Positions 36,184 to 44,257 of a DNA stretch of 56,996 bases are shown here, piece by piece. The DNA lies in assembly GCA_944320745.1 (NCBI GenBank), contig CALUIN010000038.1, positions 1 through 56,996 of the forward strand. Reading direction: 5' to 3'. The stretch's first letter is position 1. Each line of letters opens with the position of its first letter. The DNA comes from an uncultured Alloprevotella sp. Lineage in GTDB: Bacteria > Bacteroidota > Bacteroidia > Bacteroidales > Bacteroidaceae. A program made the position numbers and the translations under genes. The notes under the pieces were generated by a model that saw nothing but the letters and a program-made list of their open reading frames with translations, was not told the origin of the DNA and searched no databases.

Positions 36184-36191
36184 TATCTTTG
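36184..36191 (+). promoter_or_regulatory. -7 box of the ECF sigma factor gene
   Basis: TATCTTTG, a perfect TAnnTTTG match 70 nt before the start codon. It suggests transcription by the primary sigma factor rather than by the ECF factor itself. Confidence 0.6.
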
Positions 36192-36261
36192 TCTTCGCAA
36201 CCAACCCACAGCAGCTTGCCTATCGAAACATCTCTACGCTGAACCATCATCATTCCATAAC

Positions 36262-36843
36262 ATGGAGAATCTCAGTCAGCACACCGACCAAACGTTGGTG
36301 AGGATGTATATGTCGGGAATCTGCGAGGCCTTCGACACTCTCTTGGCGCGCTACCAAGACCGGTTGTACACCTATATATATTATGCCGTCCGCAATGAAG
36401 ACCTGGCAGACGACATTTTTCAGGAGACATTCGTAAAAGCCATCACGACGCTGCAACAGGGCCGCTACACAGAGAGCGGACGCTTTTATCCCTGGCTCGT
36501 GCGCATTGCGCACAACCTGATCATCGACTTCTACCGCAACGAGCGCAACGAAACGGCGCTGCGGGGCGACGAAACCGAGGAGACGGTGCGCGCAGCCGCC
36601 GCCCACTATGCAGCGGACGACTCGCCCGCCGAAGCGAAAGAGAGGCTGGAGGCCATCTGCCGGCTACTGGAATTTCTGCCGGAGAACCAGCGGGAAATCG
36701 TGCAGATGCGTTTCTATCAGAACCTGACATTCAGGGAAATCGCCGAGATCAAGAACATGAGTATCAATACGGCGCTCGGGCGAATGCGCTACGCCATCCT
36801 GAACATGCGGCGCATGGCCAGCGAGCAGCACCTGCATCCCTAA
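36262..36843 (+). CDS. ECF-type RNA polymerase sigma factor
   Basis: A 193-residue sigma-70 family protein. Region 2 (about 20-90) has the core-binding RNEDLADDIFQETFVKAI and the -10-reading FYPWLVRIAHNLIIDFYR. Region 4 (about 130-185) has LPENQREIVQMRFYQNLTFREIAEIKNMSINTALGRMRYA, a standard helix-turn-helix. The linker is Glu/Ala rich. No FecR-type or zinc-finger anti-sigma gene lies next to it, unlike the sigma factors that control many SusCD loci. It is 3 kb from the fasciclin operon and points the other way, so a link to it is not supported. A small ORF follows at 36946. Confidence 0.93.
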   Translation: MENLSQHTDQTLVRMYMSGICEAFDTLLARYQDRLYTYIYYAVRNEDLADDIFQETFVKAITTLQQGRYTESGRFYPWLVRIAHNLIIDFYRNERNETALRGDETEETVRAAAAHYAADDSPAEAKERLEAICRLLEFLPENQREIVQMRFYQNLTFREIAEIKNMSINTALGRMRYAILNMRRMASEQHLHP

Positions 36844-36945
36844 GCGAGCCAAGGGCCGGACGGCAAATATTAAGGGCGGACATATACTAAAAAGGGCTTC
36901 CCCTCGTTTTTTAGAAGTAAAGATTCCGCTGAAAATACTTTGCCT

Positions 36946-37113
36946 ATGGACGATTTTACCCCTCACCCTCCCCGCCTTCACCCTCGGCGCGAGACGCTGG
37001 ACTTCCTGCGCGCCTACGCCAGGAAAAGACTGGCGGCCGGCGCGCCTGCGCAATGCCAGGCAGACGGGCTTTCCGCTACGCCGCTCCCGGCGCAGTGGTC
37101 AGAGCCGTGCTGA
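36946..37113 (+). CDS. Small 55-residue ORF downstream of the sigma factor
   Basis: ATG at 36946, TGA at 37111. The predicted peptide starts MDDFTPHPPRLHPRRETLDFLRAYARKRL when read in pieces: a proline-rich start (residues 1-12), then an amphipathic basic helix with ETLDFLRAYARK at 16-27, then a poorly structured tail. It lies about 100 nt behind the sigma factor gene, and an AT-rich stretch ending in TACTTTGC (one base short of the -7 consensus) precedes it. Short basic peptides with a similar ETLxFLRxxAR core may follow this type of sigma factor in other Bacteroidales; I recall this only vaguely. Function unknown. Confidence 0.45.
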   Translation: MDDFTPHPPRLHPRRETLDFLRAYARKRLAAGAPAQCQADGLSATPLPAQWSEPC

Positions 37114-37165
37114 ACCGACGCGCACTTTCCCCGGACAGACAATAGCTTATGTCCGGCGAATAATG

Positions 37166-37173
37166 TAACTTTG
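37166..37173 (+). promoter_or_regulatory. -7 box of purT
   Basis: TAACTTTG, a perfect TAnnTTTG match 70 nt before the ATG. No riboswitch-like structure was recognised in the leader. Confidence 0.6.
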
Positions 37174-37243
37174 CAAGTGTCGGCGTCGCACCGCAGAGGA
37201 CCGCGGTGCCAGACATTTGTTGCATCCATTTTAATTTGCGCTT

Positions 37244-38407
37244 ATGAAAAAAATATTGTTGCTTGGCTCAGGCGAATTGGGCAAAGAATTTGTTATCGCC
37301 GCAAAACGTCTCGGCCAGTACGTCGTAGCCTGCGACGCCTACGCCGGCGCGCCGGCCATGCAGGTGGCAGACGAATGCGAGGTTTTCCCCATGCTCGACG
37401 GGGAGAAACTGGAAGCAGCCGTACGGAAACACCGCCCCGACATCATTGTACCCGAAATAGAAGCCATCCGCACGGAACGCCTGTACGAGTTCGAGAAAGA
37501 GGGCATACAGGTGACGCCGTCGGCCCGCGCCGTGAACTACACGATGAACCGCAAGGCTATCCGCGACCTGGCGGCAAAAGAACTTGGACTGAAGACGGCC
37601 AAGTATTTCTACGCCAAGACCTTCGAAGAACTGAAAGAAGCAGCCGAGACTCTGGGCTACCCCTGCATCGTAAAGCCGCTGATGTCCTCGTCCGGCAAGG
37701 GGCAGTCGCTCGTCAAAAGCGCCGACGACCTGGAACACGCCTGGGAATACGGTCTGCACGGCAGCCGCGGCGACATCCAGGAACTCATCGTAGAGGAGTT
37801 CATCCACTTCGACTGCGAAATCACCCTCCTGACCGTAACCCAGAAGAACGGCCCCACCCTCTTCTGTCCGCCCATCGGACACGTACAGAAAGGCGGCGAC
37901 TACCGTGAGAGTTTCCAGCCGGCACATATTGCCCCAGAGCATCTGGCTGAAGCCCAACAGATGGCGGAAAAGGTAACAAAAGCCCTGACGGGCGCCGGCA
38001 TCTGGGGAGTAGAGTTCTTCCTAAGCCACGAAAACGGCGTCTACTTCTCCGAACTGTCGCCGCGGCCGCACGATACGGGCATGGTGACGCTGGCCAACAC
38101 GCAAAACTTCAACGAGTTCGAGCTGCACCTGCGGGCCATGCTGGGACTCCCCATCCCCTGCATCAAGCAGTTGCGGGCCGGTGCCAGCGCCGTAATCCTC
38201 TCGCCCATCGCCAGCCAGGAGCCTCCACACTACCGCGGAATGGAGCGCACTTGCGAGGAGGACGTGGACGTGCGCATCTTCGGCAAGCCGACCACGCGCG
38301 TCAACCGCCGCATGGGCGTCGTCCTGGTAAGCGGCCCCACCGACGCGCCGCTCGATGAACTGCGCGACAAGGCAAAACGCATTGCCTCTTACGTGGAAGT
38401 TTACTAA
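37244..38407 (+). CDS. purT: Formate-dependent phosphoribosylglycinamide formyltransferase
   Basis: ATP-grasp enzyme that makes formyl-GAR from GAR, formate and ATP, the folate-independent route of purine step three. The 387-residue protein starts with the nucleotide fold [20 protein letters not shown], then [12 protein letters not shown], the ATP-grasp lysine region [15 protein letters not shown], and the metal-binding [30 protein letters not shown]. All are standard for PurT. Length is normal. It is monocistronic, with a -7 box upstream and a strong terminator downstream. Confidence 0.97.
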   Translation: MKKILLLGSGELGKEFVIAAKRLGQYVVACDAYAGAPAMQVADECEVFPMLDGEKLEAAVRKHRPDIIVPEIEAIRTERLYEFEKEGIQVTPSARAVNYTMNRKAIRDLAAKELGLKTAKYFYAKTFEELKEAAETLGYPCIVKPLMSSSGKGQSLVKSADDLEHAWEYGLHGSRGDIQELIVEEFIHFDCEITLLTVTQKNGPTLFCPPIGHVQKGGDYRESFQPAHIAPEHLAEAQQMAEKVTKALTGAGIWGVEFFLSHENGVYFSELSPRPHDTGMVTLANTQNFNEFELHLRAMLGLPIPCIKQLRAGASAVILSPIASQEPPHYRGMERTCEEDVDVRIFGKPTTRVNRRMGVVLVSGPTDAPLDELRDKAKRIASYVEVY

Positions 38408-38538
38408 GCTCCGTTCTCCGAAGCTGCTTTCCACTTCCAGTTTGTCAAAACAAATACAGAATATCGGGAAGGAATGGAGAAACAAACACTCTCATAATCT
38501 GAACCTTTCAGATAAAGTAAGTTCAAAATTACCCACCC

Positions 38539-38571
38539 TGTGCGCGCCGAAAATCGGCGCGCACAATTTTT
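38539..38571 (+). terminator. Rho-independent terminator of purT
   Basis: TGTGCGCGCCG at 38539-38549 pairs perfectly with 38555-38565 around a 5-nt loop, followed by a run of T. Confidence 0.9.
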
Positions 38572-38663
38572 CCGAAGCCCTGTCAGAATTTGAAGCACGG
38601 GCAACGCAATATTATTTAACAGAAACTTAACATCCAGAGGCCTACTTTCCGCCACAGCCTTCG

Positions 38664-38671
38664 TAACTTTG
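38664..38671 (+). promoter_or_regulatory. -7 box of the ppk1-ppx operon
   Basis: TAACTTTG, a perfect TAnnTTTG match 82 nt before the chosen start. Confidence 0.6.
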
Positions 38672-38753
38672 CGAAAGCAGCTATCCGCGGTAAGAGAAGT
38701 TGTGTCAAGGCCGGAAAGGCGTCCCGCAGGTGGCATCAGAACAAACTTTGTCT

Positions 38754-40889
38754 ATGAAATCGAAAACAGAGAAAAATTATCTCGAACGCGACATCAGCTG
38801 GATGTATTTCAACCGCCGGATTCTGCAGGAAGCCGAAAAGGAGAACGTGCCCCTGTTGGAGCGCATGTCCTTCTTAGGCATCTACTCCAACAACCTGGAC
38901 GAGTTCTTCCGCGTCCGCATGGCCACCCACAGCCGCGTAGCCGAATGCGAAGAAAACTCCGTGAAGGCCGCACGCACGGAAGCCGTGGCGCTCCTCAAAG
39001 AGCTCAACCGGCTCAACGCCCAATACTCCAAGGAGTTCGAACAGGCCAACCAGGTCATCATCAAAGCACTACAGGAAAAAGGCATCTACCTGCTGAAGGA
39101 CACAGAGGTCGACGAGGAACAGCTCCAGTTGGTCCGGGCCTACTATGAACAAAATCTGAACGGCAGAATAATGCCCATCTGGTTCTCGGCTATCAAGATG
39201 TTCGACCTGGAGAAGGATGAAAACATCTATCTCGCCATCCGCATGCACAGAAAGAACGACGCGGGCAAGAAGGCCTATTACGCTTTCGTCGAGCTGCCCG
39301 TGAGCACGTGCGGGCGCTTTGTCCGCCTGCCGGACCGCGAGAGGAAAAGCTATCTGATGTACCTGGACGACGTCATCCGCTGCTGCCTGCCTCTGCTATT
39401 CCGCGGCCAGGACTACACGGACTTCGAGGCCTACTCCTTCAAGTTCACCCGCGACGCCGAGATGGAAATCGACAACGACCTGCGCAACGGCATGCTGCAG
39501 AAGGTGAGCAAGGGCGTAAAAAGCCGCAAGCGCGGTGCTCCCCTCCGCGTAGTCTTCGACGCCGCAATGCCTAAAGGACTGCTGCGCCAGGTCATTGACG
39601 CGCTGAACCTTGACAAGCTCGACACCGTCCTCTCCGGTGGACGCTACCACAACCACAAGGACTACATGCGCTTCCCCGACTGCGACAAGAAGCATCTGAA
39701 ATACGAGCCTTGGGAGCCTATTCACAAGTGCGAGCTGGACGGCGACGTGAGCCTGCTGAAGCAAATCCGCAACCACGACCGCTTCATTCATGTGCCCTAC
39801 CACAGTTTCGACGCCTACATCAACCTGCTGCAGGAAGCGGCCATCAGCCGCGAAGTCAAGGGCATTAAGACCACGCTGTACAGGCTTGCCAAGGATTCGA
39901 AAGTGGTCAAGGCCCTGATTTGCGCCGCCCGAAACGGTAAGAAGGTTACCGTAGTCATTGAACTGATGGCCCGTTTCGATGAAGCGTCAAACATTGACTG
40001 GTCCAAGAAGATGCAGGAAGCCGGCATCCACGTGATTTTCGGCGTAGAGGGGCTTAAGGTCCACTCCAAGCTCACCTATATCGCCATGAAGACGGGGGCA
40101 AACATCGCAGTCATCAGCACGGGCAATTTCCACGAAGGCAATGCCCGAGCCTATACCGACTGCATGCTCATGACCGCGTCCAGGCCCATCGTCAACGACG
40201 TCCTGTCCGTATTCCGCTTTATCGAGCGCCCCTACACGCCAATCCGCTTCAAGGAGTTGCTCGTCTCGCCCAACGAGATGCGCCAAAAGTTCATCCGTCT
40301 GATTAACGAGGAGATTCGGAACCGCGAAGCCGGGAAACCCGCCGGCATCACTGTCAAGATCAACCACATCACCGACCCCATCATGGTCAAGAAGCTCTAC
40401 GATGCGGCCGGACACGGCGTGCCGGTGCGTCTGCTGGTTCGCGGAAACTGCTCCCTAATCCCCACGCTCCCAGAGCTTAACGACAACATGCACATCGTCG
40501 GGATCATCGACCGCTACTTGGAGCATTCGCGCATTTTCATCTTTGAAGCCGGCGGCGAGGAGAAGGTATTCATGGGCTCGGCCGATTGGATGCCGCGCAA
40601 CCTGGACAACCGCGTTGAAGTTGTCACCCCCGTCTATTGCCCAGAAATAAAGGCCGACCTCAAGCGAGTGGTCGAGTGGGGACTCAAGGACACCTGCCAG
40701 GGACGTATCGTGGACGGCACAGGGCGGAACCTGCCGCTCGTCATTCCGGGCACGAGCCCCTTCCGCTCGCAGGAGGCCCTCTATCGCGTCTATCTCGAAG
40801 AAGAAATGCGACTCCGCGAAGCCGCAGCCCGCGTTGCCGCATCCGAAGAAGCCGCACAGGAAACACATCAAGAACCCATTACCCAGTAA
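38754..40889 (+). CDS. ppk1: Polyphosphate kinase 1
   Basis: Makes long-chain polyphosphate from ATP, reversibly. From the ATG at 38754 the protein has 711 residues and starts MKSKTEKNYLERDISWMYFNRRIL, the usual N-terminal domain (the earlier in-frame start has a TTG-type codon and an untypical leader). YSNNLDEFFRVRMA is the family N-domain motif. The phospholipase-D-like catalytic half carries KVHSK with His437, the probable phosphorylated histidine, and LEHSRIFIF with His591. The C-terminal tail is Ala/Glu rich. ppx starts 1 nt after the stop codon, so synthesis and breakdown of polyphosphate are encoded together. Confidence 0.97.
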   Translation: MKSKTEKNYLERDISWMYFNRRILQEAEKENVPLLERMSFLGIYSNNLDEFFRVRMATHSRVAECEENSVKAARTEAVALLKELNRLNAQYSKEFEQANQVIIKALQEKGIYLLKDTEVDEEQLQLVRAYYEQNLNGRIMPIWFSAIKMFDLEKDENIYLAIRMHRKNDAGKKAYYAFVELPVSTCGRFVRLPDRERKSYLMYLDDVIRCCLPLLFRGQDYTDFEAYSFKFTRDAEMEIDNDLRNGMLQKVSKGVKSRKRGAPLRVVFDAAMPKGLLRQVIDALNLDKLDTVLSGGRYHNHKDYMRFPDCDKKHLKYEPWEPIHKCELDGDVSLLKQIRNHDRFIHVPYHSFDAYINLLQEAAISREVKGIKTTLYRLAKDSKVVKALICAARNGKKVTVVIELMARFDEASNIDWSKKMQEAGIHVIFGVEGLKVHSKLTYIAMKTGANIAVISTGNFHEGNARAYTDCMLMTASRPIVNDVLSVFRFIERPYTPIRFKELLVSPNEMRQKFIRLINEEIRNREAGKPAGITVKINHITDPIMVKKLYDAAGHGVPVRLLVRGNCSLIPTLPELNDNMHIVGIIDRYLEHSRIFIFEAGGEEKVFMGSADWMPRNLDNRVEVVTPVYCPEIKADLKRVVEWGLKDTCQGRIVDGTGRNLPLVIPGTSPFRSQEALYRVYLEEEMRLREAAARVAASEEAAQETHQEPITQ

Positions 40890-40890
40890 C

Positions 40891-41985
40891 ATGAACAACA
40901 GACATTACGCAGCCATCGACATAGGCTCCAACGCCGTACGCCTGCTCATCAAGCGCGTGTCGCGCAACGTGGCCAACGGTGAAGAGAAGCTCTCAAAGGA
41001 AATCCTGCTTCGCGTCCCGCTCCGATTGGGATTTGACGTTTTCTCCAAAGGGAAAATCTCAAAGGATAAAAGCAAGAAACTGCTCCGGCTCATGAAGTCG
41101 TACCGTCAGCTAATGGAAATCTACGGCGTAACCCGCTACCGCGCCTGCGCCACTTCCGCCATGCGCGATTCGCGTAACGGCTTCAAGCTCATCCGCAGCA
41201 TCAAGAAGAAAGCCGGTATTCGCATCGACATCATCGACGGACAGGAAGAAGCCCGCATGATTTACGACAACCACCTGGAGTGTGTCGAAGACCGCAAGGG
41301 CAACTACATGTACGTCGACGTAGGCGGCGGCAGCACCGAAGTGAACTTGCTCGCCGAGGGCGAACTGGTCTACTCGCGCTCCTTCAACATCGGCACGGTC
41401 CGCCTCCTCACCGGCGGCGTCACCGAAGCCGCCTGGACCCGCATGGGCGAGGAAATCAAGGAGCAGGCCCGCCAATTCGGCACCATCAACATAATTGGCT
41501 CGGGCGGCAACATAAACAAGCTCTATAAGCTCATAGACAAGAAGGACAAGAAGCGTAAGCAGTTCAGCATCGGAGCGTTGCAGGAAATCTACGATCAGTT
41601 GGCACCCATGTCCGACCAAGCGCGCATGGACGCTTTCGACCTGAAGCCCGACCGCGCCGACGTCATCGTCCCGGCCGCCCGCATCTTCCTGTTCATCGCC
41701 CAGACCATCCACGCAGAACACATCTACGTCCCCGTCATCGGACTCTCGGACGGCATCATCGACAGCCTATACGCCGAAGACCTCGAGAAGTACAACCAGA
41801 AAGCCTGCCGCGACGCCGGGGCCGAAGCCTTGGCCACCGGCGAAGACGCCCCCTGCCAGGATTGCGGCTGCGACGCAGAGCCGGCCGATGCCCCCGTCCC
41901 GACGGCTACACAACCCGCCCCCACTGTTCCCGCCGCCGGATGCGCCGCGCCGAAACGGACGGACGAGAAGCCCGCCGCCGAATAA
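40891..41985 (+). CDS. ppx: Ppx/GppA-family exopolyphosphatase with a Cys/Pro-rich tail
   Basis: Releases phosphate from polyphosphate ends or from pppGpp. The 364-residue protein has the ASKHA-fold phosphate motifs AAIDIGSNAVRLLI, DGQEEARMIY and YVDVGGGSTEVNLL, and IIGSGGN. The enzyme domain ends at about residue 315. A 48-residue tail follows that is rich in Pro, Ala and Cys, including CQDCGCD and a later Cys. This is not usual for the family and could bind metal or simply be disordered. It follows ppk1 with a 1-nt gap and ends before a strong terminator. Confidence 0.93.
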   Translation: MNNRHYAAIDIGSNAVRLLIKRVSRNVANGEEKLSKEILLRVPLRLGFDVFSKGKISKDKSKKLLRLMKSYRQLMEIYGVTRYRACATSAMRDSRNGFKLIRSIKKKAGIRIDIIDGQEEARMIYDNHLECVEDRKGNYMYVDVGGGSTEVNLLAEGELVYSRSFNIGTVRLLTGGVTEAAWTRMGEEIKEQARQFGTINIIGSGGNINKLYKLIDKKDKKRKQFSIGALQEIYDQLAPMSDQARMDAFDLKPDRADVIVPAARIFLFIAQTIHAEHIYVPVIGLSDGIIDSLYAEDLEKYNQKACRDAGAEALATGEDAPCQDCGCDAEPADAPVPTATQPAPTVPAAGCAAPKRTDEKPAAE

Positions 41986-42008
41986 ACAATCCCCCTACCC
42001 CATACGCC

Positions 42009-42055
42009 GACATCCCGGCCGCTTCGCTCAGCGAGACGGCCGGGATGTCTTTTTT
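42009..42055 (+). terminator. Rho-independent terminator of ppk1-ppx
   Basis: GACATCCCGGCCG at 42009-42021 pairs perfectly with 42037-42049, followed by six T. Confidence 0.92.
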
Positions 42056-42070
42056 GCGGGTGCGGACGGC

Positions 42071-43927
42071 TCACAAATACTTTTCCAGGAAAGCCTCCAT
42101 GGCCCGGTAGAAGTCGAAGCGGTTCTCCTGGTTGGAGAAGCCGTGCCCTTCGTTTTCCTTCACCATGTACTCCACGGGCAGGCCTCTGCGGCGCAGCGCC
42201 TCCACCATCTGGTCGCTCTCCGCCTTGTTCACGCGCGGGTCGTTGCTGCCCTGGGCAATCAGCAGCGGCACGCGGATGCGGTCCGCGTGCAAGGCCGGCG
42301 AAGTAGCCGCCAACTGCTCGCGGTCGCGCTCCGGATGCCCCACCTGCTCGTACATCATCTCCAGCATAGGCCGCCAGTAGGGCGGTATGGTTTTCAGGAA
42401 AGTAAAAAGGTTCGACACGCCCACATAGTCCACCGCGCAAGCGTAGAGTTCGGGCGTAAAGGTCACGCCACACAGCGCAGCATACCCTCCGTAGCTCCCG
42501 CCGTAAATCGCGATGCGCTCCGGATCGGCTATGCCCTTCGCCTTGAGCCACTCCACGCCGTCCGTGATGTCGTCCTGCATGGCCAGTCCCCATTGCTTAT
42601 AGCTGGCCTCCAGAAACTTGCGTCCGTAGCCGGTGGATCCGCGGAAATTCATCTGGAACACGGCGTAACCGCGGTTGCACAGGAACTGCACCTCCGAGGA
42701 ATAGCCCCACACGTCACGAGCCCAGGGGCCGCCGTGCGGATTCACCACGACGGGCAGGCCCTTCGCGTCGTCCGGTACGTAGCCCGGCGGCAGCGACAGG
42801 TAAGCCTCGATGTCCCAGCCGTCGCGCGTGCGGTAGGTTACCGGGTGCATCTCCACCAGTTCCTCCTCGTGCAGCCAGGGCGCGGTGTCGGCTATCTTCC
42901 TGGCCTCGTCGGTCAGTGCGTTGTAGTAATAATAGGCCCCGCGCGTGCGGTCGTTGCCCACGTAGATCAGGTAGTGCTCCTCCGCTTTGTCCGTGTCCGC
43001 CACGCCGAACCGGTAGCCGGGGAAATGGCGCTTCATGCGCTCGCGCAGGGCGCGCTCCTCCTCGTCAAAGTAGTGACGCACAGGCTCCTTGTGCCCCGTG
43101 CAGTAGGCGCTGAGGAGCTTTTTGCGCTTGCGCGAATAGCCTATGCTCGACACGTCATACTGCGGATGCTCGAAGAGCAGCTCCAGCTCGCGGCAGTCCG
43201 AGGGGTCCATCAGCACCAAGGCCACCTTGTCGCGGCCGAGGTTCGTCGCGGCATAGACCAGGCGGTTGTCCGGTGTGAACTCCATGAAGCTCACCATCTC
43301 CTTGAAGTTCGTCGTCAGCACGGGGCGGAAGTCCTCGTCCTCCGTGGCGCGGTAGAGTATCTGCGTGTTCACTCCGTCCACAATCGCCGTGACGGCGCGC
43401 AGCCGCCCCTCATGGTCCGTCATCCAGCCCTGCCAGTTCCCGGGATTTTCCGCAAGTTGCGTCAGTTCCCCGGTGTCCAGGTCCAGGCGGTACGGGTCGA
43501 ACACCTCCGGGTTGCGGCGGTTCAGGCCGATGAGCACCTTCCCGGGCGTCTCCTCCAGGTCATCGATCAGCGTGGTGCGCACACCGGGAAAGTCGGTATA
43601 GGCTCTCAAGTCCGAGCCGTCCAGATTCACGCCGTAGAGGCGGTAATTCTCATCGCCGTCCGTATCCTTCATGAAGAGGAGCCGCCCGTTGTCCGCCCAC
43701 ATGTAGCCGGCCAGGCTGCGCTGCGTCTCGGACGTGACGCGCACCGCCCCGCCGCCCCCGACCGGCCGAACAAAAAGGTTCATGCGGTCGGCATAGGGTG
43801 CCAGGTATGAAAGGTGCCTGCCGTCCGGGGAAATCTGGTAGGCCGCCTCCTGCGAGTTACGGAAAAAGTCTTCCAAGGGTATCCGCCGCACCGGCCGCGC
43901 GGCGTTCGTTTGTCTGTGGTCTGTCAT
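42071..43927 (-). CDS. S9-family prolyl oligopeptidase-like peptidase
   Basis: A 618-residue serine peptidase from the ATG at 43925-43927. The N-terminal two thirds form a beta-propeller (repeats such as QISPDGRHLSYLAPYADRMNLFV), and the C-terminal third is an alpha/beta hydrolase with GGSYGGYAAL (nucleophile Ser478), SNDPRV (Asp563) and NEGHGFS (His595). The layout and NPHGGPWARD, the oxyanion region, place it with acylaminoacyl- or dipeptidyl-peptidases of subfamily S9C. No signal peptide is visible, so it is probably cytoplasmic and processes short peptides. Convergent with ppx and divergent from the GH25 gene. A weak -7 box (TTCCTTTG on the minus strand, 43963-43970) precedes it. Confidence 0.93.
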   Translation of the reverse strand: MTDHRQTNAARPVRRIPLEDFFRNSQEAAYQISPDGRHLSYLAPYADRMNLFVRPVGGGGAVRVTSETQRSLAGYMWADNGRLLFMKDTDGDENYRLYGVNLDGSDLRAYTDFPGVRTTLIDDLEETPGKVLIGLNRRNPEVFDPYRLDLDTGELTQLAENPGNWQGWMTDHEGRLRAVTAIVDGVNTQILYRATEDEDFRPVLTTNFKEMVSFMEFTPDNRLVYAATNLGRDKVALVLMDPSDCRELELLFEHPQYDVSSIGYSRKRKKLLSAYCTGHKEPVRHYFDEEERALRERMKRHFPGYRFGVADTDKAEEHYLIYVGNDRTRGAYYYYNALTDEARKIADTAPWLHEEELVEMHPVTYRTRDGWDIEAYLSLPPGYVPDDAKGLPVVVNPHGGPWARDVWGYSSEVQFLCNRGYAVFQMNFRGSTGYGRKFLEASYKQWGLAMQDDITDGVEWLKAKGIADPERIAIYGGSYGGYAALCGVTFTPELYACAVDYVGVSNLFTFLKTIPPYWRPMLEMMYEQVGHPERDREQLAATSPALHADRIRVPLLIAQGSNDPRVNKAESDQMVEALRRRGLPVEYMVKENEGHGFSNQENRFDFYRAMEAFLEKYL

Positions 43928-44043
43928 AAAGCTATGATTGTCCGTTTCTTCTAATCGTAATACAAAGGAACGCAATTTCGGCGGAACGGACAAGGCCGCC
44001 GCGTGCTTTCCGCGCGCCGACGGTGTCTGGGCCCATGAGAACG

Positions 44044-44106
44044 CGCCTTAGCCCCGTAAAAATTCGCCTAAGCCCCGTCGCTACGGGCCTAAGCCCCGTG
44101 GGCTTG
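44044..44106. repeat. Three units of the 21-nt repeat family
   Basis: Units start at 44044, 44065 and 44086; cores CGCCTTAGCCCCGT, CGCCTAAGCCCCGT and GGCCTAAGCCCCGT; linkers differ (AAAAATT, CGCTACG, GGGCTTG). A weaker unit may precede at 44023. Confidence 0.88.
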
Positions 44107-44221
44107 CCCCGCGGCCGGCTGCCGCCGCAGTGGGCGGCCATGCAGCGCCGGACGCGCTGGCAGAGTACGTGCGTCCGGCAGAAAATTCGCACGCCGGGCC
44201 ACCGGGCTCGGGGTTAATTCG

Positions 44222-44229
44222 TAATTTTG
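44222..44229 (+). promoter_or_regulatory. -7 box of the MORN/GH25 gene
   Basis: TAATTTTG, a perfect TAnnTTTG match 28 nt before the ATG at 44258. Its position rules out the in-frame TTG at 44237 as a likely start, since transcription should begin at about that point. Confidence 0.6.
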
Positions 44230-44257
44230 CGTTCGCTTGACGAATAAGCGACAAACC

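Larger units (their letters stand above)
35959..36261. other. Divergent promoter region
   Basis: About 300 nt between the radical SAM gene (minus) and the sigma factor gene (plus). It holds the two -7 boxes listed separately and a GC-rich middle part without a recognisable gene. Confidence 0.6.
38408..38753. other. Gene-free region between purT and ppk1
   Basis: Holds the purT terminator (38539-38571) and the ppk1 -7 box (38664-38671). No further gene was seen. Confidence 0.6.
43928..44257. other. Divergent intergenic region with repeat units
   Basis: About 330 nt between two genes transcribed away from each other. It holds three 21-nt repeat units (44044-44106) and the GH25 promoter. Because both neighbours start here, these units cannot be serving as 3'-end terminators. 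Confidence 0.65.

Noticed and set aside
36262-36843. ECF sigma factor as regulator of the fasciclin operon
   Set aside because: It is 3 kb away with unrelated genes and promoters in between, no anti-sigma partner exists, and the SusC proteins lack the N-terminal signalling domain used in such pairs.
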